Source: an uncultured Pelagibacteraceae bacterium (lineage in GTDB: Bacteria; Pseudomonadota; Alphaproteobacteria; Pelagibacterales; Pelagibacteraceae). Taken from it: 64,000 nt of DNA. The stretch spans positions 1 through 64,000 of the forward strand of contig CABZSV010000002.1 in NCBI GenBank assembly GCA_902528575.1. The letters run 5' to 3'. The number at the start of each line of letters is the position of its first letter. The first letter of the stretch is position 1. Below, piece after piece: positions 1-8,239 of this stretch. Position numbers and translations under genes: made by a program. Below the pieces are notes generated by a model. That model made no database searches, was not told the origin of the DNA, and saw nothing but the letters and a program-made list of their open reading frames with translations.

Positions 1-1025
1 TTGGGGTTGCAAGCTCTGTACCAAATCCAGGCGATGCAAAACCTTTTAATCTTTTAGGAATACCAATACTAATAGTTAGAAACAAAGAGAATGAAGTAAA
101 AGTTTTTCATAATGTTTGTAGTCATAGAGGTTTCAAATTAGTTGATCAGGAATGTAAATTAAAAAATGTAATAAGATGCCCTTATCATTCTTGGTCCTAT
201 GATTTTAATGGAAAATTAACTGTTACTCCACATATAGGAGGACTAGGAAAACATGAGGTTGAAGAGTTTGATAAAAACAATAGTAACTTAAAAGAAATTA
301 AATCAAATATTTGGATGGATTTAATTTTTATCAATATAAATTCTAATGCAAAACCATTTGAAGATTTTATTAAACCTCTAGAGGATAGATGGTCTAAGTT
401 TATTTCTAAAAAAGATCAAAATTTAATAAGACATTCGGCTGATAACGGATATTTTAATATGACAGTAAATAGTAATTGGAAATTTGCAATTGAGAATTAT
501 TGTGAAAGTTATCATTTGCCATGGATACATCCAGAACTAAATAAAGTTTCAAATATTTCAGATCACTATCATATTGAAGATGAGAATTTAAATTTTTCAG
601 GACAAGGAAGTAATAAATATTCACAACAGTTTGATGGAAACATTAAATTTAAATGCTTTCCTAACTGGCCTACTGAACTTTATGAAAAATCTGAATATGT
701 ATCATTATATCCAAACGTAATGTTAGGAATACATATTGATCATTTCTATGCATTTTGGTTAGAGCCAATTTCTAACAATCAAACTAAAGAACATTTTGAA
801 TTATATTATGTTGGAGACGAAAGTGCCTCTAGTGATGAGTTTAAAGACATAAGAGAAAAAAATTTTGCATTTTGGCAAGAAGTCATGAATGAAGATGTAA
901 CTGCAATAGAAGGAATGCAAAACGGGCGAAATTCTCCAGCTTACAATGGTGGGAATTTTTCACCTGTAATGGATACTCCTACTTTGATGTTTCATAAGTG
1001 GGTTGCAACCAATTTAACTAAATGA
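1..1025 (+). CDS. Rieske [2Fe-2S] oxygenase large subunit (5' end cut by window)
   Basis: This is a partial gene. The reading frame is open from base 3, so the coding region enters from outside the window. The Rieske cluster motif is visible: Cys-x-His at 117-125 (CSH) and Cys-x2-His at 177-188 (CPYH). The catalytic mononuclear-iron motif follows near 502-530 (ENYCESYHLPWIH, with the two His ligands). The family (glycine betaine monooxygenase GbcA, carnitine oxygenase CntA and relatives) uses O2 and electrons from a separate reductase to hydroxylate or N-demethylate its substrate in the cytoplasm. The next gene, 11 bases downstream, is made of betaine and DMSP/glycine demethylase parts, which suggests a quaternary amine substrate. 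That is inference; the exact substrate cannot be read from the sequence. Confidence 0.88.
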   Translation, partial: GVASSVPNPGDAKPFNLLGIPILIVRNKENEVKVFHNVCSHRGFKLVDQECKLKNVIRCPYHSWSYDFNGKLTVTPHIGGLGKHEVEEFDKNNSNLKEIKSNIWMDLIFININSNAKPFEDFIKPLEDRWSKFISKKDQNLIRHSADNGYFNMTVNSNWKFAIENYCESYHLPWIHPELNKVSNISDHYHIEDENLNFSGQGSNKYSQQFDGNIKFKCFPNWPTELYEKSEYVSLYPNVMLGIHIDHFYAFWLEPISNNQTKEHFELYYVGDESASSDEFKDIREKNFAFWQEVMNEDVTAIEGMQNGRNSPAYNGGNFSPVMDTPTLMFHKWVATNLTK

Positions 1026-1036
1026 GAGGGTAAATT

Positions 1037-2503
1037 ATGAAAAAAGATCTTATTACAAGATTAAATGAAGGTCCAATAATGTGTGCAGAAGGCTATCTTT
1101 TTGCAATGGAAAGAAGGGGTTATCTTTCAGCAGGTCCATTTGTTCCAGAAGTTGTTATGGAACATCCTGAGGTAGTAACTCAGTTACATAGAGAATTTAT
1201 TAGAGCGGGATCTGATGTTGTTCAAGCATTTACTTATTACGGTCATAGAGAAAAGCTCAGAATAATTGGTAAAGAACATTTGTTAGAACCAATGCAAAAA
1301 GGTGCTCTTAAAATTGCAAAAGATGCTGCCGCTGAGTTTAAAGATTTAGATCTTATGGTTTGCGGAGACGTGGCTAATACAAATGTATTTGATCCAGGGG
1401 ATCCTAATACTCACAAACAATGTCAACAAATGTATGAAGAACAAGTAGCTTGGGCAAAAGGTCCTGATGCAGAAAAATTTACTGACTACGTTATAACTAG
1501 AGATGCAACAAAAATTTCTCCTATGAGAGCTAGGTATGTAATCTTATGTAATGCTTATGGAGGAGTTTTAAATGATCCAATTCTTTTAAGAATTTCAAAA
1601 GATGAATTTTGGTTTTCATTATCAGACTCTGATATTGGAATGTATTTACAAGGTGTAAATGCAGATGGAAGATTTAACTGTACAATTGAGGAAATTGATG
1701 CATGTCCTGTACAAATTCAAGGTCCTAAATCAAAAGCTTTAATGAAAGATCTTTGTGGAGACCAAGTTGATTTTGACAATATGCCTTTCTATGGATTAGC
1801 AGAAGCAACAATTGGTGGAAGAAGTTGTGTAATTTCTCAATCTGGTTTTTCAGGAGAAGCTGGTTATGAGATTTATTTAAGAAATGCAACTTTATATGCT
1901 GAAGATATGTGGAATGCAGTATTGGAAGCAGGAAAAAAACATAAGTTGATGGTTATTGCGCCTGCGCACCACAGAAGAATACAAGCTGGTATTCTTTCTT
2001 GGGGGCAAGACATGGATCAACAACATAATCCATTTCAATGTAATTTAGGTTATCAAGTTTCATTATCTGGTAAAGGTGAATGGAATAAAAAAGCTGACTA
2101 TGTTGGTAAAGCTGCTTTGGAGAAAATGGGAGCAGATATAAAAGCTGGAAAAAAACCATATAAACTTCAATTAGTTGGAATGGAGTTAGGTGGTAAACCT
2201 ATTGACGATTATGCACCTGACTTTTGGTTGGTATCACCAGAAAATGGTGGAGATCCAGTTGGATTTATTACTTCACCATGGTGGCATCCAGAAAAGAAAA
2301 CTAATATTGCTATGGGATACGTTCCATTTGATGGAACTTTAAACCCTAATGGATTTCCAAAAGGAAAAGTTGGAACTAAGTTTAAAGTTCATCTTCCAGA
2401 AAAATACTCAGATACTCCAGGAACACCTGTGGATGCTGTGGTTGTGGATATTCCATTTAAAGAATCTTTCAACGCAAATACAAGAGAAGTTGTAAAAGGC
2501 TAA
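1037..2503 (+). CDS. Chimeric protein: BHMT N-terminus fused to DmdA/GcvT-like C-terminus
   Basis: The 488-residue product has two unrelated halves. Residues 1 to about 141 match the start of betaine-homocysteine S-methyltransferase (RLNEG, RRGYLSAGPFVPE, HREFIRAGSDVVQAFTYYG). The match stops inside the TIM barrel, before the three zinc-binding cysteines of that family. From about residue 142 (GPDAEKFTDYVITRD) to the end it matches the DMSP demethylase/glycine cleavage T family (QGPKSKALM, SGFSGEAGYEIYL, ILSWGQDMDQQHNPF, TSPWWHPEKKTN). About 70 residues that normally precede this part of the fold are absent. The junction is near base 1457-1462. Both parent activities are probably impaired, unless the fusion is a genuine new enzyme. 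An in-frame deletion between adjacent bhmT and dmdA-like genes, or an assembly error, would give exactly this. AGAGGG at 1023-1028 can serve as ribosome binding site. Confidence 0.85.
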   Translation: MKKDLITRLNEGPIMCAEGYLFAMERRGYLSAGPFVPEVVMEHPEVVTQLHREFIRAGSDVVQAFTYYGHREKLRIIGKEHLLEPMQKGALKIAKDAAAEFKDLDLMVCGDVANTNVFDPGDPNTHKQCQQMYEEQVAWAKGPDAEKFTDYVITRDATKISPMRARYVILCNAYGGVLNDPILLRISKDEFWFSLSDSDIGMYLQGVNADGRFNCTIEEIDACPVQIQGPKSKALMKDLCGDQVDFDNMPFYGLAEATIGGRSCVISQSGFSGEAGYEIYLRNATLYAEDMWNAVLEAGKKHKLMVIAPAHHRRIQAGILSWGQDMDQQHNPFQCNLGYQVSLSGKGEWNKKADYVGKAALEKMGADIKAGKKPYKLQLVGMELGGKPIDDYAPDFWLVSPENGGDPVGFITSPWWHPEKKTNIAMGYVPFDGTLNPNGFPKGKVGTKFKVHLPEKYSDTPGTPVDAVVVDIPFKESFNANTREVVKG

Positions 2504-2514
2504 AATTTACTATG

Positions 2515-2540
2515 GGGGAGCTAATTTCGGCTCCCCTTTT
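2515..2540 (+). terminator. Rho-independent terminator
   Basis: GGGGAGC at 2515-2521 pairs perfectly with GCTCCCC at 2530-2536 around an 8-base loop, followed by TTTT at 2537-2540. It lies 12 bases after the chimera stop codon and closes the oxygenase/chimera transcript. The start codon of the next small gene is only 9 bases further on. Confidence 0.85.
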
Positions 2541-2548
2541 CAATTCTA

Positions 2549-2659
2549 ATGACCAAAAGTTTTTTAATAGCAGTTTGCATTATTATTGCTATTGCTTTAA
2601 TAATATTTCCATTAATTGTTTCTTATAAGGCTCAAAAAAATAAAAATAAAAAAAATTAA
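2549..2659 (+). CDS. Small membrane peptide (36 aa)
   Basis: An ATG at 2549 opens a 36-residue frame ending in TAA at 2657-2659. The peptide has a short polar start (MTKSF), one hydrophobic helix at about residues 6-25 (LIAVCIIIAIALIIFPLIV) and a very basic Lys/Asn tail. This is the layout of a single-pass membrane microprotein with its tail in the cytoplasm. Its stop codon shares one base with the ATG of the next gene (TAATG), which points to translational coupling. I do not recognise the family and found no other motif. The start follows a terminator by only nine bases, so expression may depend on read-through or on a promoter inside the terminator region. Confidence 0.55.
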   Translation: MTKSFLIAVCIIIAIALIIFPLIVSYKAQKNKNKKN

Positions 2660-3204
2660 TGTTTGCTGAATTTTTAAATATTATTTTTAAGTCAATTAAA
2701 TTAGACAAAACTCTTTATTCGGATAATAAAAATTTTGGAGAAGCATCAATATACTTTGCTGGGATTATAATGATCCTAGATGGTATCGCTGGAGCAGTAG
2801 CAGCTAATACCATAATTAAAACAGCTATTGCAATGTCTGGTCTAACTGCAATAGTTACTTGGCTAATATGGGCGATTTTTATTTTTGTAATTGGAGTTAA
2901 ATTATTTCCTGATAAGCAAACCAAAGTTTCATTCAAAAAAGTTTTAACAGCTGTTGGATTTGCACATGCCCCTGGTTTATTAAGATTTTTTGCAGTCACA
3001 CCAGATTTAATGATACCAATAATTTTTCTTACTCAGTTCTGGATTTTTGCAGGTTTAATAATTTCAACCAAACAAATATTGAGTTTAAAATCTAATTTTA
3101 AATCTTTTGGGATAGTGCTTTTATCCTTTTTAATTATTGCATTTTTATCTATCTCATTTGTAATGAGTAGAATGAATATGCTTCCAGTAAGTCAAATCAG
3201 TTAA
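2659..3204 (+). CDS. YIP1-family integral membrane protein
   Basis: The 181-residue protein has about five hydrophobic helices (roughly residues 30-50, 58-80, 95-110, 118-137, 150-168) and the layout of bacterial Yip1-domain proteins. These features include an amphipathic start with LDKTLY, a glycine-rich first helix (FAGIIMILDGIAGAVAA) and the AVGFAHAPGLLRF segment between helices. The family sits in the inner membrane; its biochemical role is not established. The start overlaps the stop of the 36-residue membrane peptide by one base. The 3' end overlaps the stop of the convergent zinc-ribbon gene by four bases. Confidence 0.7.
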   Translation: MFAEFLNIIFKSIKLDKTLYSDNKNFGEASIYFAGIIMILDGIAGAVAANTIIKTAIAMSGLTAIVTWLIWAIFIFVIGVKLFPDKQTKVSFKKVLTAVGFAHAPGLLRFFAVTPDLMIPIIFLTQFWIFAGLIISTKQILSLKSNFKSFGIVLLSFLIIAFLSISFVMSRMNMLPVSQIS

Positions 3205-3368
3205 AGTGGAAATATAGTCTTAGATACTCTACAAGATTTACATAATTTAAACCCGGTAAGAATTAAATTTTGAGTAACACTCTCGTCTTCCTCTTTGCAT
3301 TCATCACAAATATTGTTTAATTCTTCAGTATCTACCTTTAGATTTTTTTCATCAATTTTATCAATCAT
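3201..3368 (-). CDS. Small putative zinc-ribbon protein (55 aa)
   Basis: On the minus strand an ATG at 3368 opens a 55-residue frame ending at 3201. It contains two CxxC knuckles, CDEC at residues 21-24 and CKSC at residues 43-46, spaced 18 residues apart. This is the pattern of a small zinc ribbon. The rest is acidic (CKEEDES) or hydrophobic (NLILTGFKL). The start overlaps the end of the DUF3726 gene by eight bases, so it is most likely the last gene of the four-gene operon that begins at 6604. Its stop overlaps the stop of the convergent YIP1 gene. Function unknown; the paired cysteines, overlap and operon position argue that it is a real gene. Confidence 0.65.
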   Translation of the reverse strand: MIDKIDEKNLKVDTEELNNICDECKEEDESVTQNLILTGFKLCKSCRVSKTIFPL

Positions 3369-3972
3369 TATCTGTCAAACCAGCACCTGCCGCACCCTTT
3401 TTTAAACTGTCACTCTCTTCTACAAAAGTTTCTTCGGATAAGTTGTATAAATTATTCCATTCATCGTCTCTAAAGTTATCTTCATTTTCAAGTAGATTGA
3501 CCTCAATTGTATTCGCTATCTTTGGAAATTCATGATCAATAAAATTTGAAATAATATTTACATTTAGATTTAGTAACATTTTTTTTTCATCTATTTTTAC
3601 ATTAATTTTTTTTCCAATAATTTCTGATGAACGACTTATGAAGGAAATAAAAATTATTGGATAAGCAACATTTTTAAACTCAATTTTTTTTAAATTTTCT
3701 AAAACATTTATTTGATCTAAAAAACTAACACCTAAAGTAATTGGGCAGTAAGGATTATTTGATGAAGAGTTATTCTCACTAATTAAATTTAAATTTTCAA
3801 ATTTACTTTTATTTTTTTGATTAAAATATTCATTAAGGTGCTTAATACCTGGTAAACTAAATAGCTCTAACAATCTTATACTTTTTCCTGTTTCCTCAGA
3901 AACTCCCCAGGAATATCCTGCTGCCTTCGAAGCTCTTTTAACAGTAGTTTCAATTTCACTAAGTGATTTCAT
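3361..3972 (-). CDS. DUF3726 family protein
   Basis: The 203-residue protein has the DUF3726 hallmark at its start: SLSEIETTVKRASKAAGYSW followed by GVSEETGKSIRLLE. Here a helix-turn segment rich in Ala/Gly leads into a GxxEExGK motif. No catalytic motif, signal peptide or membrane segment is visible, so it is probably cytoplasmic. The C-terminus ends in a small Gly/Ala run (KKGAAGAGLTDND). It starts two bases after the stop of the 553-residue unknown and overlaps the zinc-ribbon start, so all three are likely translated together. The biochemical function of DUF3726 is not known to me; the operon gives only a weak hint of amide or peptide chemistry through the M19-like gene. Confidence 0.7.
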   Translation of the reverse strand: MKSLSEIETTVKRASKAAGYSWGVSEETGKSIRLLELFSLPGIKHLNEYFNQKNKSKFENLNLISENNSSSNNPYCPITLGVSFLDQINVLENLKKIEFKNVAYPIIFISFISRSSEIIGKKINVKIDEKKMLLNLNVNIISNFIDHEFPKIANTIEVNLLENEDNFRDDEWNNLYNLSEETFVEESDSLKKGAAGAGLTDND

Positions 3973-3974
3973 TA

Positions 3975-5636
3975 TTAAATATTAGTTTTATATACCCACT
4001 GCTCGTCATAACTTTTTAACTCATTTGGAAGTGGAGCACCTTGGAACATGCAAATTCTTAGCCATTTGTCAGATCGTGGATCAAATTTTAATGCCCCAAA
4101 AAAAGATAATTTTAGTCTTAGCATATCAATTGGCATTAAATCTTTACCAATTGTATTATCTTGTATTTCTGAATAAGGAAATTTTTCTACAATAAACGCT
4201 CTTCTTACCACATGTCTTAACTCAGAATTTGATATTAAAAACTCAGCAATAGTTAAACTATTTTTTGAGACTAATAATTTGTCATAAAGTTTTTTTATAT
4301 CTCTTGCTATTGCCAAAGGTTGTTCTAATTCTGATCCATGTTCTTCAAAACGATCTGCCAATCTAGGTTCTTCTTTATTTTTTGAAATAAACCAAAAGTT
4401 TTTATTATTTTCTTTTTCTTCAAAATTAATATCTAGAATATTAGGATACTTTGCTTCAATGATATTCCTCAATTCATCAACTTTTCTATAAGTTGGAATA
4501 TTAAAATATTTTTCTTCATCTGAACTCATTTCTTTTACCAAAGGATTTACAATATTATTATAAGGTTCCATCATTATTGAAACAGTGTATTCAATACATT
4601 CCTCACAAGTATTCTCCTCTAACCATTTATAGATTTTGTTAAAAGGATATTCGCTCTTAAAATTAAAATCTTTATCTATAAAATTTAAGAATTTTTCAAC
4701 ATCCTTTAATAATGAAGAAATTTTTTTTTGCTGATATTCGCTATCAGTATTCCAGCTTGTAATATTTTTTAAAGATTTTTTTACACAATCTATAAACAAA
4801 TCACTATCTTGACTTTCTACATCTTTGATTTCTCTAATTTTCTTAAGTGCTTTTTCTCTACTTAAAATCCAATTATTTAATAGAGTTGGGTGATTGACTA
4901 TAAATGGAGCCATACCCAAGCCTGTGGAATTACCTATTCCCAAGTTTTTACAAATATTATCATCTAGCTTAACAGCTGTTTTTGGATTTTTATGATAAGC
5001 AACATGATTAACTTGATCAAAAGTAAATTGTCTTACCAAATAAACCAACATCATTTCTAATCTGAATGGACCATTAATTTCTTCACGATTTTTAATTCTA
5101 AATCGATCTGCAAGACCAAATTTGCCTGAGCCATATACTGCTGTAGTCCTATATAAATAGCCTACTTTTGATAATAAGTTTAAATCTGGCTGCTTACCTT
5201 TGCTCAAACTTTCAACTACATGATTATAAATTCTTACTGATTTGTTTGCTCTCGATAAAGTTAATTCTTTATAAGAAAGTCTGCCAACTTCTTGTTTTGG
5301 AACTTCATTTTTTAATCTTTCAATGTCTTTTTTTGTAGGAACTCCATCATGTAATGTAAAAGCTGCATCCCATTTTGTTGCAATAACTCTATCTGATCTT
5401 TCTTCATCTTTGATTTCATTTGCAAAACAAATTAAAGAATAAACTCTTTTATTTTTTTTAAATGAATAAACAGCTTCTCCAAAACCATTTTCATTTAAAT
5501 TAAATAAATCTTTTTTATATTCCCACTCTTTAAATTCATTAAGAAAACTTCTTAAAAAAGATAATTTTGATTGATGAAAAGATCCTAGCCTTGATAATTT
5601 CATTATCTTATTTGGGTCTCTTAATTCAACTTTCAT
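3975..5636 (-). CDS. Conserved protein of unknown function (553 aa)
   Basis: I do not recognise a named domain. The protein is soluble-looking, with no signal peptide or membrane helix. Motif-like stretches include LGSFHQSKLSFLRSFL near the start, GYLYRTTAVYGSGKFGLADR around residues 165-185, and GIGNSTGLGMAPFIVNHP around residues 232-250. The last is glycine-rich and could form a ligand-binding loop. Later come REKALKKIREI and EEPRLADRFEEHGSELEQP. It sits between the M19-like gene (2-base gap) and the DUF3726 gene (2-base gap), so the three proteins probably act together. The length and motif density suggest an enzyme or large subunit, but any function would be a guess. Confidence 0.75.
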   Translation of the reverse strand: MKVELRDPNKIMKLSRLGSFHQSKLSFLRSFLNEFKEWEYKKDLFNLNENGFGEAVYSFKKNKRVYSLICFANEIKDEERSDRVIATKWDAAFTLHDGVPTKKDIERLKNEVPKQEVGRLSYKELTLSRANKSVRIYNHVVESLSKGKQPDLNLLSKVGYLYRTTAVYGSGKFGLADRFRIKNREEINGPFRLEMMLVYLVRQFTFDQVNHVAYHKNPKTAVKLDDNICKNLGIGNSTGLGMAPFIVNHPTLLNNWILSREKALKKIREIKDVESQDSDLFIDCVKKSLKNITSWNTDSEYQQKKISSLLKDVEKFLNFIDKDFNFKSEYPFNKIYKWLEENTCEECIEYTVSIMMEPYNNIVNPLVKEMSSDEEKYFNIPTYRKVDELRNIIEAKYPNILDINFEEKENNKNFWFISKNKEEPRLADRFEEHGSELEQPLAIARDIKKLYDKLLVSKNSLTIAEFLISNSELRHVVRRAFIVEKFPYSEIQDNTIGKDLMPIDMLRLKLSFFGALKFDPRSDKWLRICMFQGAPLPNELKSYDEQWVYKTNI

Positions 5637-5638
5637 AA

Positions 5639-6604
5639 TTAAATAGTTTTATAAAAATTGTACCAGTTATTTCCAAGTATTCCATGTGTCTCGATATCTG
5701 AAAAACCTGCTTTTTTTAGACCTTTTTCAATATTTGAGAGCCCTCTTGCATCAAGAAACCAGTCAGGTTGTTTAGGAAAACCTGGTTTATTTTTCGAACC
5801 TTCACCATAATTTTTACTTTTAGACCAAGAACCATTTCTCATCCATTCAACAACAGTATCTGGATGGTCTAAACAAAGATCTGATCCTATTCCTATTTTT
5901 TTTACATCCATTATTTCAGCTGTTTTTGCCACCATTTCACAAAAACTATCAAGAGTACAATTTGTGTTATCTTTTAAGTGATGAGGGTATAATGATAAAC
6001 CCAACATACCACCACTATCACTCAAAATTTTTAATAAATCTGAGGATTTATTTCTTTTAGCTGGATGCCAAAAAGAAGGGTTAGCATGAGTAATTGCTAT
6101 TGGTTTTTCACTGAATTCAATTGCATCTAGAGTACTTTTTTCTGCAGAATGTGACATGTCTACCACGAGGCCGACTCTATTCATTTCTCTTATAACCTCA
6201 CGTCCAAAATTTGTAACTCCGCTATCTACTTTTTCATAACAACCTGTTGCTAGCAAAGACTGGTTATTATAAGTAAGTTGCATAAATCTGCATCCTAATT
6301 GATGGACCTTTTCAACAAGATTTATGTCATCTTCAATTGGTGAACAGTTTTGAAAACCAAAAAATATTGCAGTTTTGTTTTCTTTATTAGCTCTATCAAT
6401 ATCTTGGAAATTCTTACCAAGAAAAATTAAATCAGAATTTTCATGAAATAATTTTTCCCATTTTTTAATTTCAAGTTGTAATTCATCAAAATCTTCATGG
6501 TAGACAATGGTAACATGGACAGCATCTAATCCGGCAGATCTATTGATCTCAAAGATTTTCCTAGACCAATTACAATATTGAAGATTATCGATTTTATAAT
6601 TCAT
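5639..6604 (-). CDS. Peptidase M19 (membrane dipeptidase)-like protein
   Basis: The 321-residue protein follows the M19/renal dipeptidase TIM barrel: QLTYNNQSLLATGCYE, GLVVDMSHSAEKST (His), KPIAITHANPSFWHP (His), IGIGSDLCLDHP and a C-terminal GILGNNWYNFY. M19 enzymes hydrolyse dipeptides with a two-zinc centre. However, the usual N-terminal His-x-Asp zinc motif is replaced here by YKIDNLQYCNWS, so one metal site may be lost and the substrate may differ. I chose ATG at 6604; an in-frame TTG seven codons upstream (6625) is the alternative. It is the first gene of a minus-strand operon with the 553-residue unknown, DUF3726 and zinc-ribbon genes, and is divergent from purE. Confidence 0.8.
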   Translation of the reverse strand: MNYKIDNLQYCNWSRKIFEINRSAGLDAVHVTIVYHEDFDELQLEIKKWEKLFHENSDLIFLGKNFQDIDRANKENKTAIFFGFQNCSPIEDDINLVEKVHQLGCRFMQLTYNNQSLLATGCYEKVDSGVTNFGREVIREMNRVGLVVDMSHSAEKSTLDAIEFSEKPIAITHANPSFWHPAKRNKSSDLLKILSDSGGMLGLSLYPHHLKDNTNCTLDSFCEMVAKTAEIMDVKKIGIGSDLCLDHPDTVVEWMRNGSWSKSKNYGEGSKNKPGFPKQPDWFLDARGLSNIEKGLKKAGFSDIETHGILGNNWYNFYKTI

Positions 6605-6699
6605 AGTATGCTTAACTCTAATCAATATGTATTTTAAATACTATTAATTTTTATTGAAATTTTAAGTTAATTTTGAAATAAACAGATTGATCAATTTTC

Positions 6700-7191
6700 A
6701 TGAAAAAAAATAGTAAATTAAAAGTTTCAATCATAATGGGAAGTCAATCTGACTATAAAGTAATGAAACTAGCCGAAAAAACCCTAAAAAAAATTGGAGT
6801 TTCATTTGAAACAAAAATTATATCTGCTCACAGAACACCACAAAGAATGTATGAATATGCTGCAAAAGTTGAGCAAAATAATATAGGAGTAATTATTGCG
6901 GGTGCCGGAGGATCTGCTCATCTTCCAGGTATGGTATCAGCACTTACACATGTGCCAGTACTTGGTGTTCCTGTTGAAAGTAAAAAACTTAAAGGTTTGG
7001 ATAGTTTGTTATCAATTGTACAAATGCCTAAAGGAATTCCTGTAGGAACTCTTGCTATAGGAGAAGACGGCGCTATTAATGCTGCTTTATTAGCAGCAGC
7101 AATAATTGCTAATAATAATTCCAATGTTCGAAAAAAACTTAAAAATTTTAGAACATCACAAACTAAATCTGTAAAGAAATCTCCAAAATAA
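6700..7191 (+). CDS. purE: N5-carboxyaminoimidazole ribonucleotide mutase PurE
   Basis: PurE moves the carboxylate of N5-CAIR to carbon 4 to give CAIR in de novo purine synthesis. The 163-residue length is typical of the bacterial class I enzyme. The signature [10 protein letters not shown] is at residues 14-23, the catalytic-loop SAHRTP at about residues 43-48, and the substrate loop [11 protein letters not shown] follows. A lysine-rich tail extends beyond the usual end. It is followed after one base by purK, the ATP-dependent partner that makes its substrate, so the two form an operon. The 95-base gap to the divergent M19-like gene must hold promoters for both directions. Confidence 0.97.
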   Translation: MKKNSKLKVSIIMGSQSDYKVMKLAEKTLKKIGVSFETKIISAHRTPQRMYEYAAKVEQNNIGVIIAGAGGSAHLPGMVSALTHVPVLGVPVESKKLKGLDSLLSIVQMPKGIPVGTLAIGEDGAINAALLAAAIIANNNSNVRKKLKNFRTSQTKSVKKSPK

Positions 7192-7192
7192 A

Positions 7193-8239
7193 ATGTCAGA
7201 AATTACTCTTGGTATCATTGGGGGTGGTCAACTTGGAAGTATGCTTGCAATAGCAGCAAAAAAATTAAATGTTAAAACAGTTATTTTTTGTGATGATATA
7301 GATGCACCAGCACAAAATTTTTGTAATCAATTTATTAATGGAAATTATGATAATAAAGAAAAGATATCAGAATTTATAAATCAAGTTGATTTTGTCACTT
7401 ATGAATTTGAAAATATTCCATATGAAACATTAAATGAAATAAACAAATTTAAAACTGTTTTACCAAAACCCTCTGTTAACAGATTAATTCAACATCGATT
7501 GGCTGAAAAAGATTTTGTTAATAAATTAAATATTAGAACAACCAGATATGTTTCAATTGAAAAAAAATCTGACATCGATGCCTTAGAAGATTTTTTACCA
7601 GGAATATTAAAAACAACAACACTTGGTTATGATGGCAAGGGTCAATATCCAATTAAATCAAGTGAAGATCTTAATTCATTGAACATTGATTTTTCAAAAG
7701 GATATATTCTTGAAAAACTTGTCAAATTAAAAAAAGAAATTTCAATTATAATTACAAGGTTTAGTAATAATAAATATGAAATTTATGAACCAATAGAAAA
7801 CTCACACGAAGATCAAATTTTAAAATATTCAAAAATACCTGCGGATATTAATGAAAAGATTTTTATTCAATCTAAAGATTGGGCAATGCTAATTGCTGAA
7901 GAGCTTAAATATATAGGAACTTTATGTGTGGAATTTTTTATTGACAGAAATGATAATCTTTATGTTAATGAGATTGCACCTAGAGTACATAACTCAGGAC
8001 ATTTAACAATAAATGCTTTTAATGTGAGTCAATTTGAAAATCATGTAAGAGCTGTATGTGGTTTAGAGCAAATTCCTATAAAAAAAATATCTAATGCTAA
8101 AATGATGAATTTGCTTGGCGATCAAATTACTCATTATAGAAATATACAAAAGTTTAATGAAAATGAATTTTTCTTTGATTATTTAAAAAAAGATATAAAA
8201 GAAAAAAGAAAAATGGGTCATATCACAACTTTAGTATAA
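7193..8239 (+). CDS. purK: N5-carboxyaminoimidazole ribonucleotide synthase PurK
   Basis: PurK uses ATP and bicarbonate to carboxylate aminoimidazole ribonucleotide. The 348-residue protein has the N-terminal GIIGGGQLGSML loop, TYEFENIP, KTTTLGYDGKGQY of the ATP-grasp domain, the glutamate-rich GTLCVEFFIDRNDNLYVNEIAPRVHNSGH metal/ATP segment (about residues 240-270, quoted in part as VNEIAPRVHNSGH) and the C-terminal GHITTL. The order purE-purK is conventional. Its TAA is immediately followed by the ATG of the acetyltransferase gene, so three genes are likely co-transcribed. Confidence 0.96.
   Translation: MSEITLGIIGGGQLGSMLAIAAKKLNVKTVIFCDDIDAPAQNFCNQFINGNYDNKEKISEFINQVDFVTYEFENIPYETLNEINKFKTVLPKPSVNRLIQHRLAEKDFVNKLNIRTTRYVSIEKKSDIDALEDFLPGILKTTTLGYDGKGQYPIKSSEDLNSLNIDFSKGYILEKLVKLKKEISIIITRFSNNKYEIYEPIENSHEDQILKYSKIPADINEKIFIQSKDWAMLIAEELKYIGTLCVEFFIDRNDNLYVNEIAPRVHNSGHLTINAFNVSQFENHVRAVCGLEQIPIKKISNAKMMNLLGDQITHYRNIQKFNENEFFFDYLKKDIKEKRKMGHITTLV

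Noticed and set aside
315..1025. Starting the oxygenase at the first Met (315)
   Set aside because: The frame is open back to base 3 and contains the Rieske CxH and CxxH motifs upstream of 315, so the gene is cut by the window edge instead.
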